Positions 35,901-45,300 of a DNA stretch of 64,000 bases are shown here, in pieces; position 1 is the stretch's first letter, and the number at the start of each line of letters is the position of its first letter. The stretch covers positions 94,123 to 158,122 of the forward strand of contig JBGVRX010000029.1 of assembly GCA_045128835.1 (NCBI GenBank), in the 5' to 3' direction. Source of the stretch: CALVUJ01 sp045128835 (GTDB lineage: Bacteria > Bacillota_I > Bacilli_A > RFN20 > DUOF01). Position numbers and translations under genes: made by a program. The notes under the pieces are model-generated. The model was not told the origin of the DNA, did not search any database, and saw nothing but the letters and a program-made list of their open reading frames with translations.

Positions 35901-38900
35901 GAATCATACAATTTAATTGTTGGTCCACTTGAATCAACCATAATATCATTAATAACCTTAAATGATACATTGCCTGCTAAATCGATTGCCATTATATATA
36001 AATGATGAACCCCATCAAAATTTGGAGTAGTAATAGTTAATGTTTTATTACAGTTTGTTACTTCTTGTCTATTCACCGAATTCAAATAATATGCATTAAA
36101 TACATCTTTACTATTAATATTTGTATAACTAGAATTAGCGAAGAAATATTTATACATGCCATGAGCACTACCTACTGCAACATCTTTATCAAATGTAACT
36201 AACAATGTATGAGCACTCTTATAAGAATCAACTTCTAAATTTGTGTTATTTGTTCCAACTTGTCCATTAAATACTTTTATATCAATTGGAGTTTTATCTA
36301 TATTTGTTACTTCTTTTGTTATTGTTTGTTTATTTCCAACGGCATCTTCAATATAGAAATAATAAATTCCATTTTCACTAATAACATATTTCTTTAAAGG
36401 ATTTATTGCTTGAGATGTACGATAAATAATAACATTTGAATTTACTGCTTTTTCACAGTTAAGATTAGATTCGTTCTTACCAACTGCTATACACTTAATA
36501 GTACTAGAATCTTTAAATGTAATTGTTGTTGGTAAATCCGTATTAACCCAACCACTTGAAACTGCTACATTGAACTCATCTATTTTTGTATCAAATGTAA
36601 CATATGCACTACATAAAGTATCATTAGTAGATACATTGTTGATACAAACTCTATATTCACCATTGAATGAAGGATCCCCTTCAAGAGTTATTGTATCATC
36701 TTGTTTGCTTGTAGAGTTCGCATTAGTAAATGAAAGCGAAGTTCCTTTTTTGTACCAATCATATTTTAATACTGAACCTGTAGCAAACATTGAAACATCA
36801 ACAACTATAGAATGTTCTTTAGCAATAGCTCCTTCACCATTACTATAAGTAAACATCTCTTTAAATTCAAATCCTACTAACTTATCTGTAACGTTTAAAG
36901 CATCATCTCTAACTCTTACATAGAAAGAATAGTCACCATTGCCTTTTTTATTAAATGTATATGTATAATTAGTATCTAATTCTAAATCAAAATATTCTTC
37001 ACATTCTTTACTAGTATCTGTAAGTATACAATAATCTTTTAAGTCTACATTTGAACTAGTAATTTTATATTCAATTGCATCACCACTAATTAAAATCCAT
37101 TTACTTCCATTGTTATATCCTTTATTAGCAGGATAAACAACTTCAACATTAAATTCAGGAGCTCTTGTATCTACAGTATATAAAGAACTGAAATAATCAT
37201 TTGCTAAAGTTGCATCAAAAGAATCTTTTAATCCAGCCTTTTCAATTTTTATTTTAAACTTATTCTCTGCTGCTCCAGCAAAAGTTACAGAAACAACTAC
37301 AACTTTGCCATTTAAACTTACTTCTATTTTTGTAATTCCAGAAGTAGCTTTTGAATTAGCAGTAATCTTATTGTCATATTCATCTACCAATGAAACCTTT
37401 GAAGCATCAAGAGTTAATACACTATTTTCATTAACATTAATCTTATAAGTAACAACAACTCCAGGATTGCCATATACAGTAGTACCGACACTGTCTGTGC
37501 CTACGAAAGCCTCTACTGTACCAACACTAGGTGCTTGATTATCAACATAAACCTTACAATCAGACTTTGTATTTTTAATGTTATTTGTTAAAGCATTTGC
37601 TCCTGTTAATAAGAAATTATAATCGATTGTCATTTCTCCATTATCTTGAGCATTTACTGTATACACAACATCTAATGTATTCTTTGTTGAATCATATGAG
37701 CTTGTGTATGTGTTTTTAGCATTTGTTCCGCCAAACTTAATTGTTATTGTTTTACTGTTTATTGTAACACCCATATTAAATTTGAAACTAACATTAATTT
37801 TCTTTTCGCTGTTACAGTAATAATTTGAACCACTAGTTTTACAACTCTTTGGTGTAACAGTAACACTTGTTAATGTAGGAATGTTATTATCAACAGTTAC
37901 TCCACTAAATGTTTTTGAAGAGAAAGATAAACTTATTGCATTACCTGCTGTATCAGTTATTCCACTTCCTTCAGTTAAACTAACAAAAACCAAAGCACCT
38001 TGATCTGTAGATGAAGGAGTACAAGTATACAACATCGACTTTTCAACTGCACTATCAAATCTACATCTTTGTTCGCTACCTTCGCCAAACTTAACTTTCA
38101 TTACTGGAGCGCTATATCCACTTCCAGCAGATAAGTTTTCAGTGAAAGTTACTTGAACTTGAATGTTTGAAGCAGAAGAATAAATTCCATTTATAGATTC
38201 AATCTTTGAAATCGTAGGTTTTACACCATCAACTGTATAAGAATTTGAATTGCTAAAAGTAAAGCCACTTACACTTGATGACATCGCATTTCCGTATTTA
38301 TCTTTAACATTATTTGCTCCAGTCATACTAACTGAAGAAATATCACCAGAATCACCACTTACAATAGTATAAGTACAACTAAATGAACTTACTAATTTTG
38401 ACGCGCTAATTCCACAAATTGCTGTTTTTGAAGTGCTACCTATTTTAAAACTAACTTTAGCACCAGAACTAATATAACTAGCTTCTGTTAGGTAAACATT
38501 AAATTTAAGAGTTTTACCTATTATTAAAGTTTTAGCAGTACTACTGTCATCTCTAACTAATTCTACTTTAGAAACACTAGGAGCAGTGCCATCGTATATA
38601 AGTGTTCTAGATGCAGAAGCGCCACCTCCAACAAATAATGTTTGGTTTGAAGCTTCCACCTTTATTGTAAATTTACCATCAGAACTAATACTTAATCCTT
38701 TTGATGATATATCGCTTATCTTGTAACTAAGAATTACATTTGTACATGTAGAGATATAACTTTTTCCACTACAGAAGGAATCCGCACTACTGTCTTTATA
38801 AATTGCAGTATATGAAGATTCTGGACTACTTATAGTATACCATGAACCTCCTAGGTTATATTTAACCTCTTTGACAGTTAGAACATCATATCCAACATGG

Positions 38901-39070
38901 AATGTTATCGTATTATCGTATGTGTAATACGAATCCGTTGGGATTGAAATTACAGGAGCCGCTCCAATATTTAGTGTGCCAAAAACAATGCCACAGAAAA
39001 TAAAAGCAAACAAAAACAACACATAGCTCCAGATTCTTTTCACCTTTAACTCTATTATATTTTCATTCAT
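29963..39070 (-). CDS. Giant surface protein 1: Ig-like repeat protein with C-terminal membrane anchor
   Basis: A 3035-residue extracellular protein. I take the ATG at 39070, nine bases after GGAG, over an upstream TTG. The signal peptide has a basic start and the core YVLFLFAFIFCGIVFG, ending near GAAPVIS. The body is a chain of about 100-residue beta-sandwich units with recurrent signatures: a V/I-D-x-x-[AI]-P linker (VDTRAPEF, VDTKAPTF), and D-x-x-GN near each domain end (about twenty copies, e.g. AIDLAGN, AYDNAGN, TDLAGN). These are hallmarks of bacterial Ig-like domains. Scattered Cys pairs occur in loops. The end is a membrane helix (LIIGLGSVVVVLIGYQII) and KFRKRVRAA. There is no LPXTG. 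It probably projects from the cell as an adhesin or stalk; the ligand is unknown. Confidence 0.9.
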   Translation of the reverse strand: MNENIIELKVKRIWSYVLFLFAFIFCGIVFGTLNIGAAPVISIPTDSYYTYDNTITFHVGYDVLTVKEVKYNLGGSWYTISSPESSYTAIYKDSSADSFCSGKSYISTCTNVILSYKISDISSKGLSISSDGKFTIKVEASNQTLFVGGGASASRTLIYDGTAPSVSKVELVRDDSSTAKTLIIGKTLKFNVYLTEASYISSGAKVSFKIGSTSKTAICGISASKLVSSFSCTYTIVSGDSGDISSVSMTGANNVKDKYGNAMSSSVSGFTFSNSNSYTVDGVKPTISKIESINGIYSSASNIQVQVTFTENLSAGSGYSAPVMKVKFGEGSEQRCRFDSAVEKSMLYTCTPSSTDQGALVFVSLTEGSGITDTAGNAISLSFSSKTFSGVTVDNNIPTLTSVTVTPKSCKTSGSNYYCNSEKKINVSFKFNMGVTINSKTITIKFGGTNAKNTYTSSYDSTKNTLDVVYTVNAQDNGEMTIDYNFLLTGANALTNNIKNTKSDCKVYVDNQAPSVGTVEAFVGTDSVGTTVYGNPGVVVTYKINVNENSVLTLDASKVSLVDEYDNKITANSKATSGITKIEVSLNGKVVVVSVTFAGAAENKFKIKIEKAGLKDSFDATLANDYFSSLYTVDTRAPEFNVEVVYPANKGYNNGSKWILISGDAIEYKITSSNVDLKDYCILTDTSKECEEYFDLELDTNYTYTFNKKGNGDYSFYVRVRDDALNVTDKLVGFEFKEMFTYSNGEGAIAKEHSIVVDVSMFATGSVLKYDWYKKGTSLSFTNANSTSKQDDTITLEGDPSFNGEYRVCINNVSTNDTLCSAYVTFDTKIDEFNVAVSSGWVNTDLPTTITFKDSSTIKCIAVGKNESNLNCEKAVNSNVIIYRTSQAINPLKKYVISENGIYYFYIEDAVGNKQTITKEVTNIDKTPIDIKVFNGQVGTNNTNLEVDSYKSAHTLLVTFDKDVAVGSAHGMYKYFFANSSYTNINSKDVFNAYYLNSVNRQEVTNCNKTLTITTPNFDGVHHLYIMAIDLAGNVSFKVINDIMVDSSGPTIKLYDSQNNEVNGGSASYIAVFDYTIVIEDKDSKLNLNKISYKWINSSSATVVEKTYDGCGYDYNTCKILGSDIEFGEGLFNPAEKYKFVITAYDNAGNSSTFISNDFMIDTMAPTIVIDVDENAWYENGNVSFAVSKENNGTLSSIAYCLNDCLTDGNLDLTKFKLLSVSNSKRVEKTVDLVLTDGENILYVYASDVFGNYTYKTATIKYDSENTEITVNGLNEDNVVDLTGKEDLEITVVIKDQISGIQTYCVYYNNDTANKVCFDGNGLKEISRTLGVEKNGVYSIEANDVSGNKVIYNVSVIGIDTEPIEFDLTSNVKVGQFVKGNVTISVVNMRKFMVENVNDRILTIEYVKVAYDAVVANNEHVLFGENPIISVYNKNTSSSLVTSFVVTENMTYIVKIVDTARNVSYNYIRISCIDNDNPFINTNKYPDNSDRIYVHTASGNNLRIFVKEDGVSKVYKYSNDVIKVFFGNDSLKDVSTGYNGYLGLKVCFETTDCVYNTYNVSTSVSGGYVINGAISVAAPYNFSGIIRYYVVDGAGNESARGSFEVEYQSEISEVSVNLEDANGNAIVDTNKYAKVVVNLSGDEINDIITNGGIRYALVASNVNLHNELINNKGTIGSFLSNYGFVVANNKDFEVSKNYTDNTYYLWVYVSDLLNNSKLIKAATMIRLDTIAPSFSDVNLSINKLDSTNYDLSIDSVVEGYTLYVDSDNNGVYETINFVNNKATFTVSGLDSVNFKLIDSAGNSTVQLYSLNVASKVYAKVYQVGNTREANIVIYNLGSKNVTSFRYIITNVNSGLVYDNNTINDDTITVCNGYEDTCRGTINSAVEKGIYNLNINAFNKDKKVIFYIYVDGTLIDLVEKNIVVDSTAPEVTFEQGNPNVISTVNGNNYEFKVVVEEDNLTSLADKKYIITTNSNVSNFTSIYESCTNSNTCARGLYSLSSDLKGTIEINSNSSKFSGLFTGTYYLYVYVQDDFGNSKVVKSSAIYIDNENPIIQYSLKNASNVFFNINEEVYVGGAAKVKLLDNYRVSYFEVYKAGTLTSVCYIDDASKDTNCIRNNSGEIGLSIENGVAYYYLDNGSYSINLYDTANNVRRVSINIDASAPVIGLYKEVSGVYEEQLSGKKLYSDLSNLYVTVTDETFNYLTIDLYNTITGDVVTTASRYSYNSEIGECLTDRGECAHGVALTELLLGNTIQYNKIIIRAYDKANRSSSVEISYDDLVPQIWTLDVGESIYIGGTLYTIETGRTISIEIGVNEKLTMDTLLNKIVLDVDGMSYYQAKEREMFKVMVYQNGTLFTKDFCKYIGNYTVELSYVDEAGNAADVKQIKVNVNDNTNPNIIIQDDFSIAEIKEEVVVNGALAKDNYGLEMNLDTIIKEKTLLLSNAVCSALIEGVTETCDSNVVKVSDTVYKFMTAGKYSFTYTITDLAGNSTTVTQVINALDSAGPQMSSSVDGKTTFNLYFGNRVGGAVNINNIVLSYPNSFDKGDNENKAVVYDGLYGLNNMNEKYKLSDIYKVSDINNSITYSFKKTGTYYLRFTSVDSNDNISIFEYEVKVIDNIAPIISGVVDNEIIKLGLEEDFSVEYILNKYGITASDNYDSNVKIYYELRKSNNHSHEILLKASDSSNNSVNVILHVDIEDYVAPNVGDLMLDVSTNKNELEFVVLGGSDNSNNWWHEYSVQGGAWIRVDENSKLQFGQGLSQTVEVCVRAIDGAGNISLAQSCKNILVDTKAPTFDGINDGDVVANEITVNVSDDRLDSVEVWFNNELLQIGKGNLPFKFSEVGAYQIVAKDTIGNVAVASFIINIDSHMNVVNDINAEEYTINSIEFDKRFLVRVDISYDANGYSNIYARLDNISINANDMLYILGVIPNSDAAFVIFSVNGSNIANYANGVNLIGNGSNFKEGINNEDCFVRFNDYYYAYVLVKENAYTEPVGVADDNSKNRDDSKLLSGLIIGLGSVVVVLIGYQIIKFRKRVRAA

Positions 39071-39110
39071 CCATATCAACTCCTAAAATACTTATAGTAT
39101 TTATACTTAA

Positions 39111-39139
39111 ATCATATAATATTTACGACTTTATTTCAA
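39111..39139 (-). promoter_or_regulatory. Promoter of giant surface protein 1
   Basis: -35 TTGAAA (39134-39139), 17-base spacer, -10 TATGAT (39111-39116), about 40 bases before the start codon. I see nothing clear in the remaining gap (39140-39250) up to the tsaD terminator. Confidence 0.7.
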
Positions 39140-39250
39140 TGTTTTTTTATTTTGCCAACATTGCCGTCGCACATAGTATTTTAAGTAAATATAGGGGTAA
39201 ATTTCAATAAAATCACCCTTTTTTTGACATTCGAGACAATTAGACAAGAT

Positions 39251-39287
39251 AAAAAAGAGTTTATAACAATAAACTCGTTATAAACTC
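39251..39287 (-). terminator. Terminator of the tsa operon
   Basis: Perfect 11-bp stem GAGTTTATAAC/GTTATAAACTC with a nine-base loop and six T residues. The upstream arm includes the tsaD stop codon. Confidence 0.92.
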
Positions 39288-40279
39288 AAACTTGGGTCTA
39301 CTCCCATATCTAAACTACTAATATCTTCATCACTATAGTACGCTGCCATAGCAAGCATTGCTGCATTATCAGTACAACACCACATTGGAGGTATTACAAC
39401 TTCTACATCTTTATATTTGCTAGTTACTCTTTCAACAATAGTTTTTCTTAACTCCTTATTGGCGCTAACTCCGCCTGCAACTAGAACTTGTTTAACTTGA
39501 TATTCCTCTAGAGCCATCATAACTTTATCAGTTAATATCTCAATAACTTTCTTTTGGAAAGAACAAGCAATATCTTCATTTTTAAACTCCTCATTTTTCA
39601 TTTTCATACCATTAACTAAATTTAAAACAGATGTCTTTAAACCACTGAAAGAAAAGGCGTATTTATCGCTTATTTTAGGGTAAGGTAATTCATATTTATT
39701 TTCTCCAATTGCAGCAAGTTTATCTATAACTGGACCGCCTGGATAACCAAGTCCTAAAACCCTACTAACTTTATCATAAACTTCTCCAACTGCATCATCA
39801 CGAGTTTCGCCTAAACAATTGAATTCATACTCTTTATTCATAAGATAAAGTTGGCTGTGTCCCCCACTTACAACAAGCGTTAATAAAGGAAATTTAAACT
39901 CACTTACATACTTATTCGCATATATGTGCCCTGCCATATGATTTACTCCAAGAATAGGAATATTGTAAGCAATTGATATAGCTTTGGCGGCTTGTAATCC
40001 AACATGAAGTGCCCCTATTAATCCAGGACCTTTAGTAACTGCAATCAGTGTGATATCTTGATAATTTATATTTGCCTTCTTTATTGCTTCATCAATACAA
40101 ACAGTAATATTCTCTACATGTAAACGAGAGGCAACTTCTGGCATTACGCCTCCAAATTGCTTATGTGTTTCTATTTGTGTAGAAACAATATTTGCAAGTA
40201 GCTCTTTACCATCTTTTAAAATAGCAATACTAGTCTCATCGCAACTTGTTTCTATTGCTAATATTAAACTTTTATCCAC
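39278..40279 (-). CDS. tsaD: tRNA N6-threonylcarbamoyladenosine (t6A) transferase subunit TsaD
   Basis: Transfers threonylcarbamoyl from TC-AMP to A37 of ANN-decoding tRNAs; 333 residues. The ASKHA fold is marked by ILAIETSCDETSIAI at the start, the metal-binding His pair in HMAGHIYANKY, and VVSGGHSQLYL, AFSFSGLKTSV and LVAGGVSANKELR. I prefer the GTG at 40279, eight bases after GAGGAG, to the GTG at 40288, which is too close to that site and overlaps the rimI stop. Last gene of the t6A operon. Confidence 0.96.
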   Translation of the reverse strand: MDKSLILAIETSCDETSIAILKDGKELLANIVSTQIETHKQFGGVMPEVASRLHVENITVCIDEAIKKANINYQDITLIAVTKGPGLIGALHVGLQAAKAISIAYNIPILGVNHMAGHIYANKYVSEFKFPLLTLVVSGGHSQLYLMNKEYEFNCLGETRDDAVGEVYDKVSRVLGLGYPGGPVIDKLAAIGENKYELPYPKISDKYAFSFSGLKTSVLNLVNGMKMKNEEFKNEDIACSFQKKVIEILTDKVMMALEEYQVKQVLVAGGVSANKELRKTIVERVTSKYKDVEVVIPPMWCCTDNAAMLAMAAYYSDEDISSLDMGVDPSLSL

Positions 40280-40284
40280 ATCAA

Positions 40285-40725
40285 TCACTCCTCTAAAATC
40301 TTACTAAGAATTAAAGCATCTTCATTCTTTCCATAATAATTTTTTCTAATTATAACATCTTCAAAACCGTGTTTTTTATATAAATTTATAGCTCTTTCAT
40401 TTGTTGTTCTAACTTCCAAATTTATTTTCTTACATCCTAATGCTTTAACTCTATTAAAACAATCTTCCATCAATATATTACTAAGTTTCATTCCTTGGAA
40501 TTCTTTTCTTATACTAACTTTAGTTATATCACACTCTTCAAACATAACCCAAAATCCATAATATCCAACAATTATATCATTGTGTTCTAAAATGAAAACA
40601 TAAGAAAATTCATTTTCTTCAAGTTCATACTTATATTGTCTTTCATTCCAAGGTGTCTTATATAAATCTTTTTCAATATTAACAATCTCTTCTAGATCAT
40701 TAATAGTCATACTTCTAACAAGCAT
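40285..40725 (-). CDS. rimI: Ribosomal-protein-alanine N-acetyltransferase (RimI-like GNAT)
   Basis: A GNAT acetyltransferase of 146 residues. It has the acetyl-CoA site region VSIRKEFQGMKLSNILMEDC (the R/Q-x-x-G-x-A loop is degenerate, QGMKLS) and the C-terminal INLEVRTTNERAINLYKKHG, typical of RimI. It is found with tsaB and tsaD in many Firmicutes. RimI acetylates ribosomal protein S18 in E. coli; the substrate here is not proven. The ATG follows the tsaB stop by one base with AAAGGA upstream. Confidence 0.88.
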   Translation of the reverse strand: MLVRSMTINDLEEIVNIEKDLYKTPWNERQYKYELEENEFSYVFILEHNDIIVGYYGFWVMFEECDITKVSIRKEFQGMKLSNILMEDCFNRVKALGCKKINLEVRTTNERAINLYKKHGFEDVIIRKNYYGKNEDALILSKILEE

Positions 40726-40726
40726 A

Positions 40727-41290
40727 TTAATCCTTTAAGTAAATAGCTTTTACGCTATCTATATCTTCTACTTCTGCAGCATTTCTTAACAAAAACATGT
40801 TTTCTAATATGTCAATTTCTTCTTCAGGTTTACCTATAACCTCAGTTTCTCCAACATACTTTTCATTTAAATCTAGTTCACTAATATATTTAACACAGTC
40901 TCCAACAACTACTTGGCCATTACTATACTTTCCATAATAAGCTCTCTTACTTTTAGCATCTATAATCGCACTACAGTCACTCATTCCACACATAACTTGT
41001 AAAGATGATAAACAAACAAGTTTAATATTTAAAACTTTACTCATTACTTTTGCTAAAGTTAAACCTATTCTAATTCCTGTATATGAACCAGGACCATTAG
41101 TAACAACAATCTTTGTTAATTCACTTGGATTTACACCACATTTTTTTAAACAAGAGTCTATTTCTAGCGCAGCTACTTCAGATTGTCTTTTAAAAGCATT
41201 GTATTGTTTTTTATAAACTAATTCATCGCCTTTTGATAAACCAATGCACATGTATTTAGTGCATGTGTCAATATATAATACTATTTCCAT
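40727..41290 (-). CDS. tsaB: t6A biosynthesis protein TsaB
   Basis: A 187-residue ASKHA-fold partner of TsaD, on the short side for TsaB. Signatures are YIDTCTKYMCIGLSKGDEL at the N-terminus and VVTNGPGSYTGIRIGLTLAK near residue 65, which is the most conserved TsaB block. The C-terminal part is trimmed relative to the E. coli protein, as in other reduced Firmicutes. It overlaps tsaE by ten bases, indicating coupled translation. It scaffolds the TsaBDE complex. Confidence 0.94.
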   Translation of the reverse strand: MEIVLYIDTCTKYMCIGLSKGDELVYKKQYNAFKRQSEVAALEIDSCLKKCGVNPSELTKIVVTNGPGSYTGIRIGLTLAKVMSKVLNIKLVCLSSLQVMCGMSDCSAIIDAKSKRAYYGKYSNGQVVVGDCVKYISELDLNEKYVGETEVIGKPEEEIDILENMFLLRNAAEVEDIDSVKAIYLKD

Positions 41291-41745
41291 AACCTAACTA
41301 TCTCCTTAACAATCTTTTCATATCGTTCACCTTTAGGTTCGATAACAAATTTTCTTTGATTTTCATCAACAATATAAATTTCAATACTTAAATATTCATC
41401 TGGCAACAAATAGTCAATGAACGTAGACCACTCTATAAGACAAACTCCGTCTCCTTCAATATATTCTTCAAAGCCTAAATCTTGCTTCATTCCTTCTAAT
41501 CTATAAGCGTCTATATGATACAAAGGTAATTTGCCCTCAAAATAGCACTTTAAAATATTAAATGTTGGACTCGTGATGTTTTGAGTTATTCCTAAATATT
41601 CACCTAAAGCCTTAGAAAATCTAGTTTTTCCCGCACCTAACTCTCCATTTAATGTAATTAAAAAGCCACCAAAACAATATTCACTTATTATTTTAGCTAA
41701 TCCACATGTCTCTTCTTCACTTCTAATTATTAACTCAGTTTTCAT
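41281..41745 (-). CDS. tsaE: t6A biosynthesis ATPase TsaE
   Basis: A 154-residue P-loop ATPase needed for turnover of the t6A complex. Walker A is LNGELGAGKTRFSKALGEYL, followed by the switch-like TSPTFNILKCY and the Walker B-like region LYHIDAYRLEG, with CLIEWSTFIDYLLP as the conserved TsaE motif. I start at the ATG at 41745, seven bases after GAGGAA, five codons into the open frame. It overlaps the upstream DUF402 gene by 11 bases. Confidence 0.95.
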   Translation of the reverse strand: MKTELIIRSEEETCGLAKIISEYCFGGFLITLNGELGAGKTRFSKALGEYLGITQNITSPTFNILKCYFEGKLPLYHIDAYRLEGMKQDLGFEEYIEGDGVCLIEWSTFIDYLLPDEYLSIEIYIVDENQRKFVIEPKGERYEKIVKEIVRLWK

Positions 41746-42274
41746 ATTCTTTCCTCGCAAACAAAGTCATAAACTTATCAAAACCATCATAGATAATTTG
41801 ATCTTTAAAATCCCCATCTCCATTGATTGCATCAATTTTTAATAACTCTAACTCTTTTTCTAAAATATTTTCTATTTCTTTTCCATATTGGTATCTTTCT
41901 TTATTAACTTTGTATTCATCTTCATCTAATATTTTTATTTCACTTTTTACGGTCTTAACTAAATCTAAATCGTAATCAATATATTTGATTGTATCATTTT
42001 CTACAACACAAGGAGTTGCCATATTGCAGTAATAGTGTACACCTTCACTTCTAATTATTCCCATAACATTAAACCATCTATTCTTATAATAAATGCTTAA
42101 TGAAGGTTCTTTTGCCATCCATACTCTATTATCACTTTCTCGAATAAGGGTCTTCGCATTTGAAATCATAATTTTTTCTTCATCTTCATAAATTAAAGCC
42201 GCTTTATCCCAAATTCTATGTAAACTTCCATCATGTTTAAAACACATTACTCTCATCCATTTTAACTTTTCCAT
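41735..42274 (-). CDS. DUF402 / Ntdp-type nucleoside tri- and diphosphate phosphatase
   Basis: A 179-residue protein of the DUF402 family. The hallmark segment is WFNVMGIIRSEGVHYYCNMA, followed by the metal-binding acidic stretch IKYIDYDLDLVKT and a helical C-terminus. In Staphylococcus the homologue hydrolyses nucleoside tri- and diphosphates; orthologues in Bacillus (YgaC group) are less studied. GAGTG lies before the ATG at 42274. It is the first gene of the t6A operon, whose other members all act on tRNA. That neighbourhood may mean only shared housekeeping expression. Confidence 0.8.
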   Translation of the reverse strand: MEKLKWMRVMCFKHDGSLHRIWDKAALIYEDEEKIMISNAKTLIRESDNRVWMAKEPSLSIYYKNRWFNVMGIIRSEGVHYYCNMATPCVVENDTIKYIDYDLDLVKTVKSEIKILDEDEYKVNKERYQYGKEIENILEKELELLKIDAINGDGDFKDQIIYDGFDKFMTLFARKEYEN

Positions 42275-42299
42275 AAATACTCACTCTCTCACATGCATT

Positions 42300-42308
42300 A
42301 GTATAACA
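42300..42308 (-). promoter_or_regulatory. Extended -10 promoter of the DUF402-tsaEB-rimI-tsaD operon
   Basis: TATACT (42300-42305) preceded by TGT. The position 17 bases further upstream falls in the T-run of the preceding terminator, so no true -35 is visible. Confidence 0.5.
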
Positions 42309-42320
42309 AAATGGAAGCAC

Positions 42321-42357
42321 AAAAAAAAGCATATTAGAAATTAAATCTAACATGCTC
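42321..42357 (-). terminator. Terminator of giant surface protein 2
   Basis: 11-bp stem AGCATGTTAGA/TCTAATATGCT (one G-U pair) with a seven-base loop, followed by at least seven T residues, just downstream of the stop codon. Confidence 0.88.
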
Positions 42358-42373
42358 TTTCTTTTATAAGATA

Positions 42374-45300
42374 CTATGCAGCTCTTACTCTCTTTCTAAG
42401 TTTCATGATTAAGAATACGCCTCCAATTGCTCCAGCTCCTCCTAATACGAAGAATACCCATGTGAAGTCTGCTCCGCCTTTAGTTGCATTTTCTTTTTGT
42501 TGATCTAGAGTTGGACCATCATATCCATCTTTTTCTATTCCTATTAAGATGTATTTTTCACCTTTATAGTTAATTACATAGTCTGCTAATGTATACTCTT
42601 TATTTGTATTCTTAACATTACTTGAAATATTTAATGGGAAGTAGTCTGTATATTGTTTAAATACACTTCCTCCGATTGCTCCACTTGCATAGATTGAGAA
42701 TATTGATCCTTCTCTATCTGGTACTACGCCCATCAAGAAGACATTATCTTTATCCCCAATTAAACTCATATCTTCAAAATAGAAACTGTTTCCATCTTGT
42801 GATATCTTTTGCAAGATTACCATATCGAATTGTTTGCTTTCTTCCGCTGCATTCATTGCATCATTCAACAATGTGTTATCGATTACACTGAATGTATTAT
42901 CTGCTGGCATTATTATAAATTCTCTTACTACTTCATTTCCTGCTGGATCTTTTACGATAAATTTATAATGTCCAAATCCTGATAATTCTACTGTATCATC
43001 ACTTGTGAATGATGTATCTCTTATCTTCTTATTGTTTCTGTAGCCTAATACATCCATTCTGCCTTTATCATCTCTAAATGTGATTCTAATTCTTCCGCTT
43101 CCTTGATATATTTCTCCATCTGCTACTTCTACATTTTCTGTTTCATCAAGTGTTTCTACTATCATTACTGGTGCTTTTGTATCTACCCTCATTAATGAAC
43201 TTGAACTTACTGCTGATGTATTTCCTACTTTATCTTTTGCTCTATATACTATTTGTACTGTTCTTACTTCTCCTACAAATGATGTATATCCTAATTCAAA
43301 TCCACCGTTGTAATTGTTCCATAATTTTGGTTCGATTCCATCAATCCATACTTGATATTCGTACTTAACGTTATTTGTTATATCACTTGCTCCACTTAAT
43401 CTGAAGTAAATGCTTTCTGCATTTGTATCATATTCCATTGAACCTGCTGTTTCTGTTACAGTCATTCCATCGAAACTGATTTCTACTTCACCATTCTCTG
43501 GAACTTTTGTATCCATAATCTTATATACAAATTCTAATCTTGATACATTGTTACTACTATCTTCTGCTCTTAAGATTACTGAGTATTTCAAGTATTCTTG
43601 TCCACTTAATTCTGCTAATAATCTTATTTCTTCTATTGTGTATTCAATATTTGCATCTTTCACATAGTTGTGTTGTAATGTGATATTTGCTTTTACCCAT
43701 GCTTCTATATACTTAGCTACTTTTTCTTCTTCTGTTGCTCCTGGGTATTTTGCTCCTCTTATTTCTGTCGCGAATTCTTCATCATATTCTTGCTCCTTAA
43801 CAAAGTTCTCGCCTACTTCTACTCCTTCTTTCATAAAGATTGGTGCTTCTGTATCTTCAACTTTGATTGTGTATGTTACTTCACTTCTATTGTTGCTACT
43901 ATCTACACTGTAGAATGTTACTCTATAATATCCTACTAGAGCAAAGCTTATGTTCTTAACTCTAAACTTAACTAAGCCTGCATCTTCTTCAACCGGTACT
44001 ATTACATAATCTACATTTGCTTTAGCTGCTGTATATGTTGTTCCTAGTCTTGAATATGTGATTTCACTTATATCAACTATCTTGTTCTCTTCATCTTCTA
44101 CATCGTATGATGTGATTTCTTCTAATCCTATAGCACATGCTTCTCCTCCTCTAAAGCATACTTTACTACTATCAATATTTAGTACTCTATATACTTTAGC
44201 TGCATCTCTATCTAATTCGAATCTTTCACCTTCGATTTCAAAGATATTGTTATTTACTTCGATTACTGCTCCTAATGAATCTACTAACTTAACTTCATTT
44301 CCTTCATCAATTATTGTATATAACTCTCCATCTATTGTTAGATAAATGTTTTCTGTTATTACAATTGAGTTGCTATCAATTACATTTGGTGCATGCTTAT
44401 CAAATACATCAATTGTTGTCTTGAAGATGCTCTTTGGTGCATTTCCTACATAGTCATAAACATTGTATACTAATTCGTATTGTGCTTGTTTTATGAATGT
44501 ATATCTTACATTTCCACTCATATCTGTTGCTTTTACTACATACTTGATTCCATCTACTCTTCCTACGTATGCATTTCCTTCTAATACGAATTCTACTTTT
44601 ACTTTTGTTCCATCTTCTTTTAACATCATTAAGTCAAAGTCATAGAACTTCTTCTCTTTTATTGTTCCTGCTGCATCAAATCCATATGCATCTGTTGCTT
44701 TTACTGATAATACTGTGTATTCGCTTCCTTTTGCATCGTTTATGTATAGATTATTTGAATTCTTTATGTTGTTTTCATTTACTACTGTTGGTCCTTCGTT
44801 ATCTACAACATTGATTACTAAGTATGCTGGTTTTGCTTCATTTCCTGCTGCGTCTTTATATGTATATTCAACTACATATTCTCCTACTTCTTTCAAGATA
44901 TATGTGAAGTATTCCCAGTCATTTTCACTTGTATATATTGTCTTCTTGTTCTCTGGATCATTTATGTTGTAGTAATTAATAATTAATCTATCACTATCAT
45001 TTACTACTGCAGAGTAACTCTTTGAATCTACGCTCTTTATGTATGCAGTTATGATTTCTTTTATTGCTGGTGCATATTCTTGTCCTGTTCTTGTTTCTAC
45101 TTTTGTATCGTATTTTCTACAATCGTATACTACTTTTCCCGCAATATCTTTACATGCTATCTTTATTCCTGCTTCTTCATTTACGATTTCACCTAATACT
45201 TCTAGCATCTTTCCTTTTATACTTCTGTTTACTACTATTGTTGGTACTGAGAAGTCTAATGCGATATCTCTTTCTGCCTTTATTCCTGATACATTGTCTG

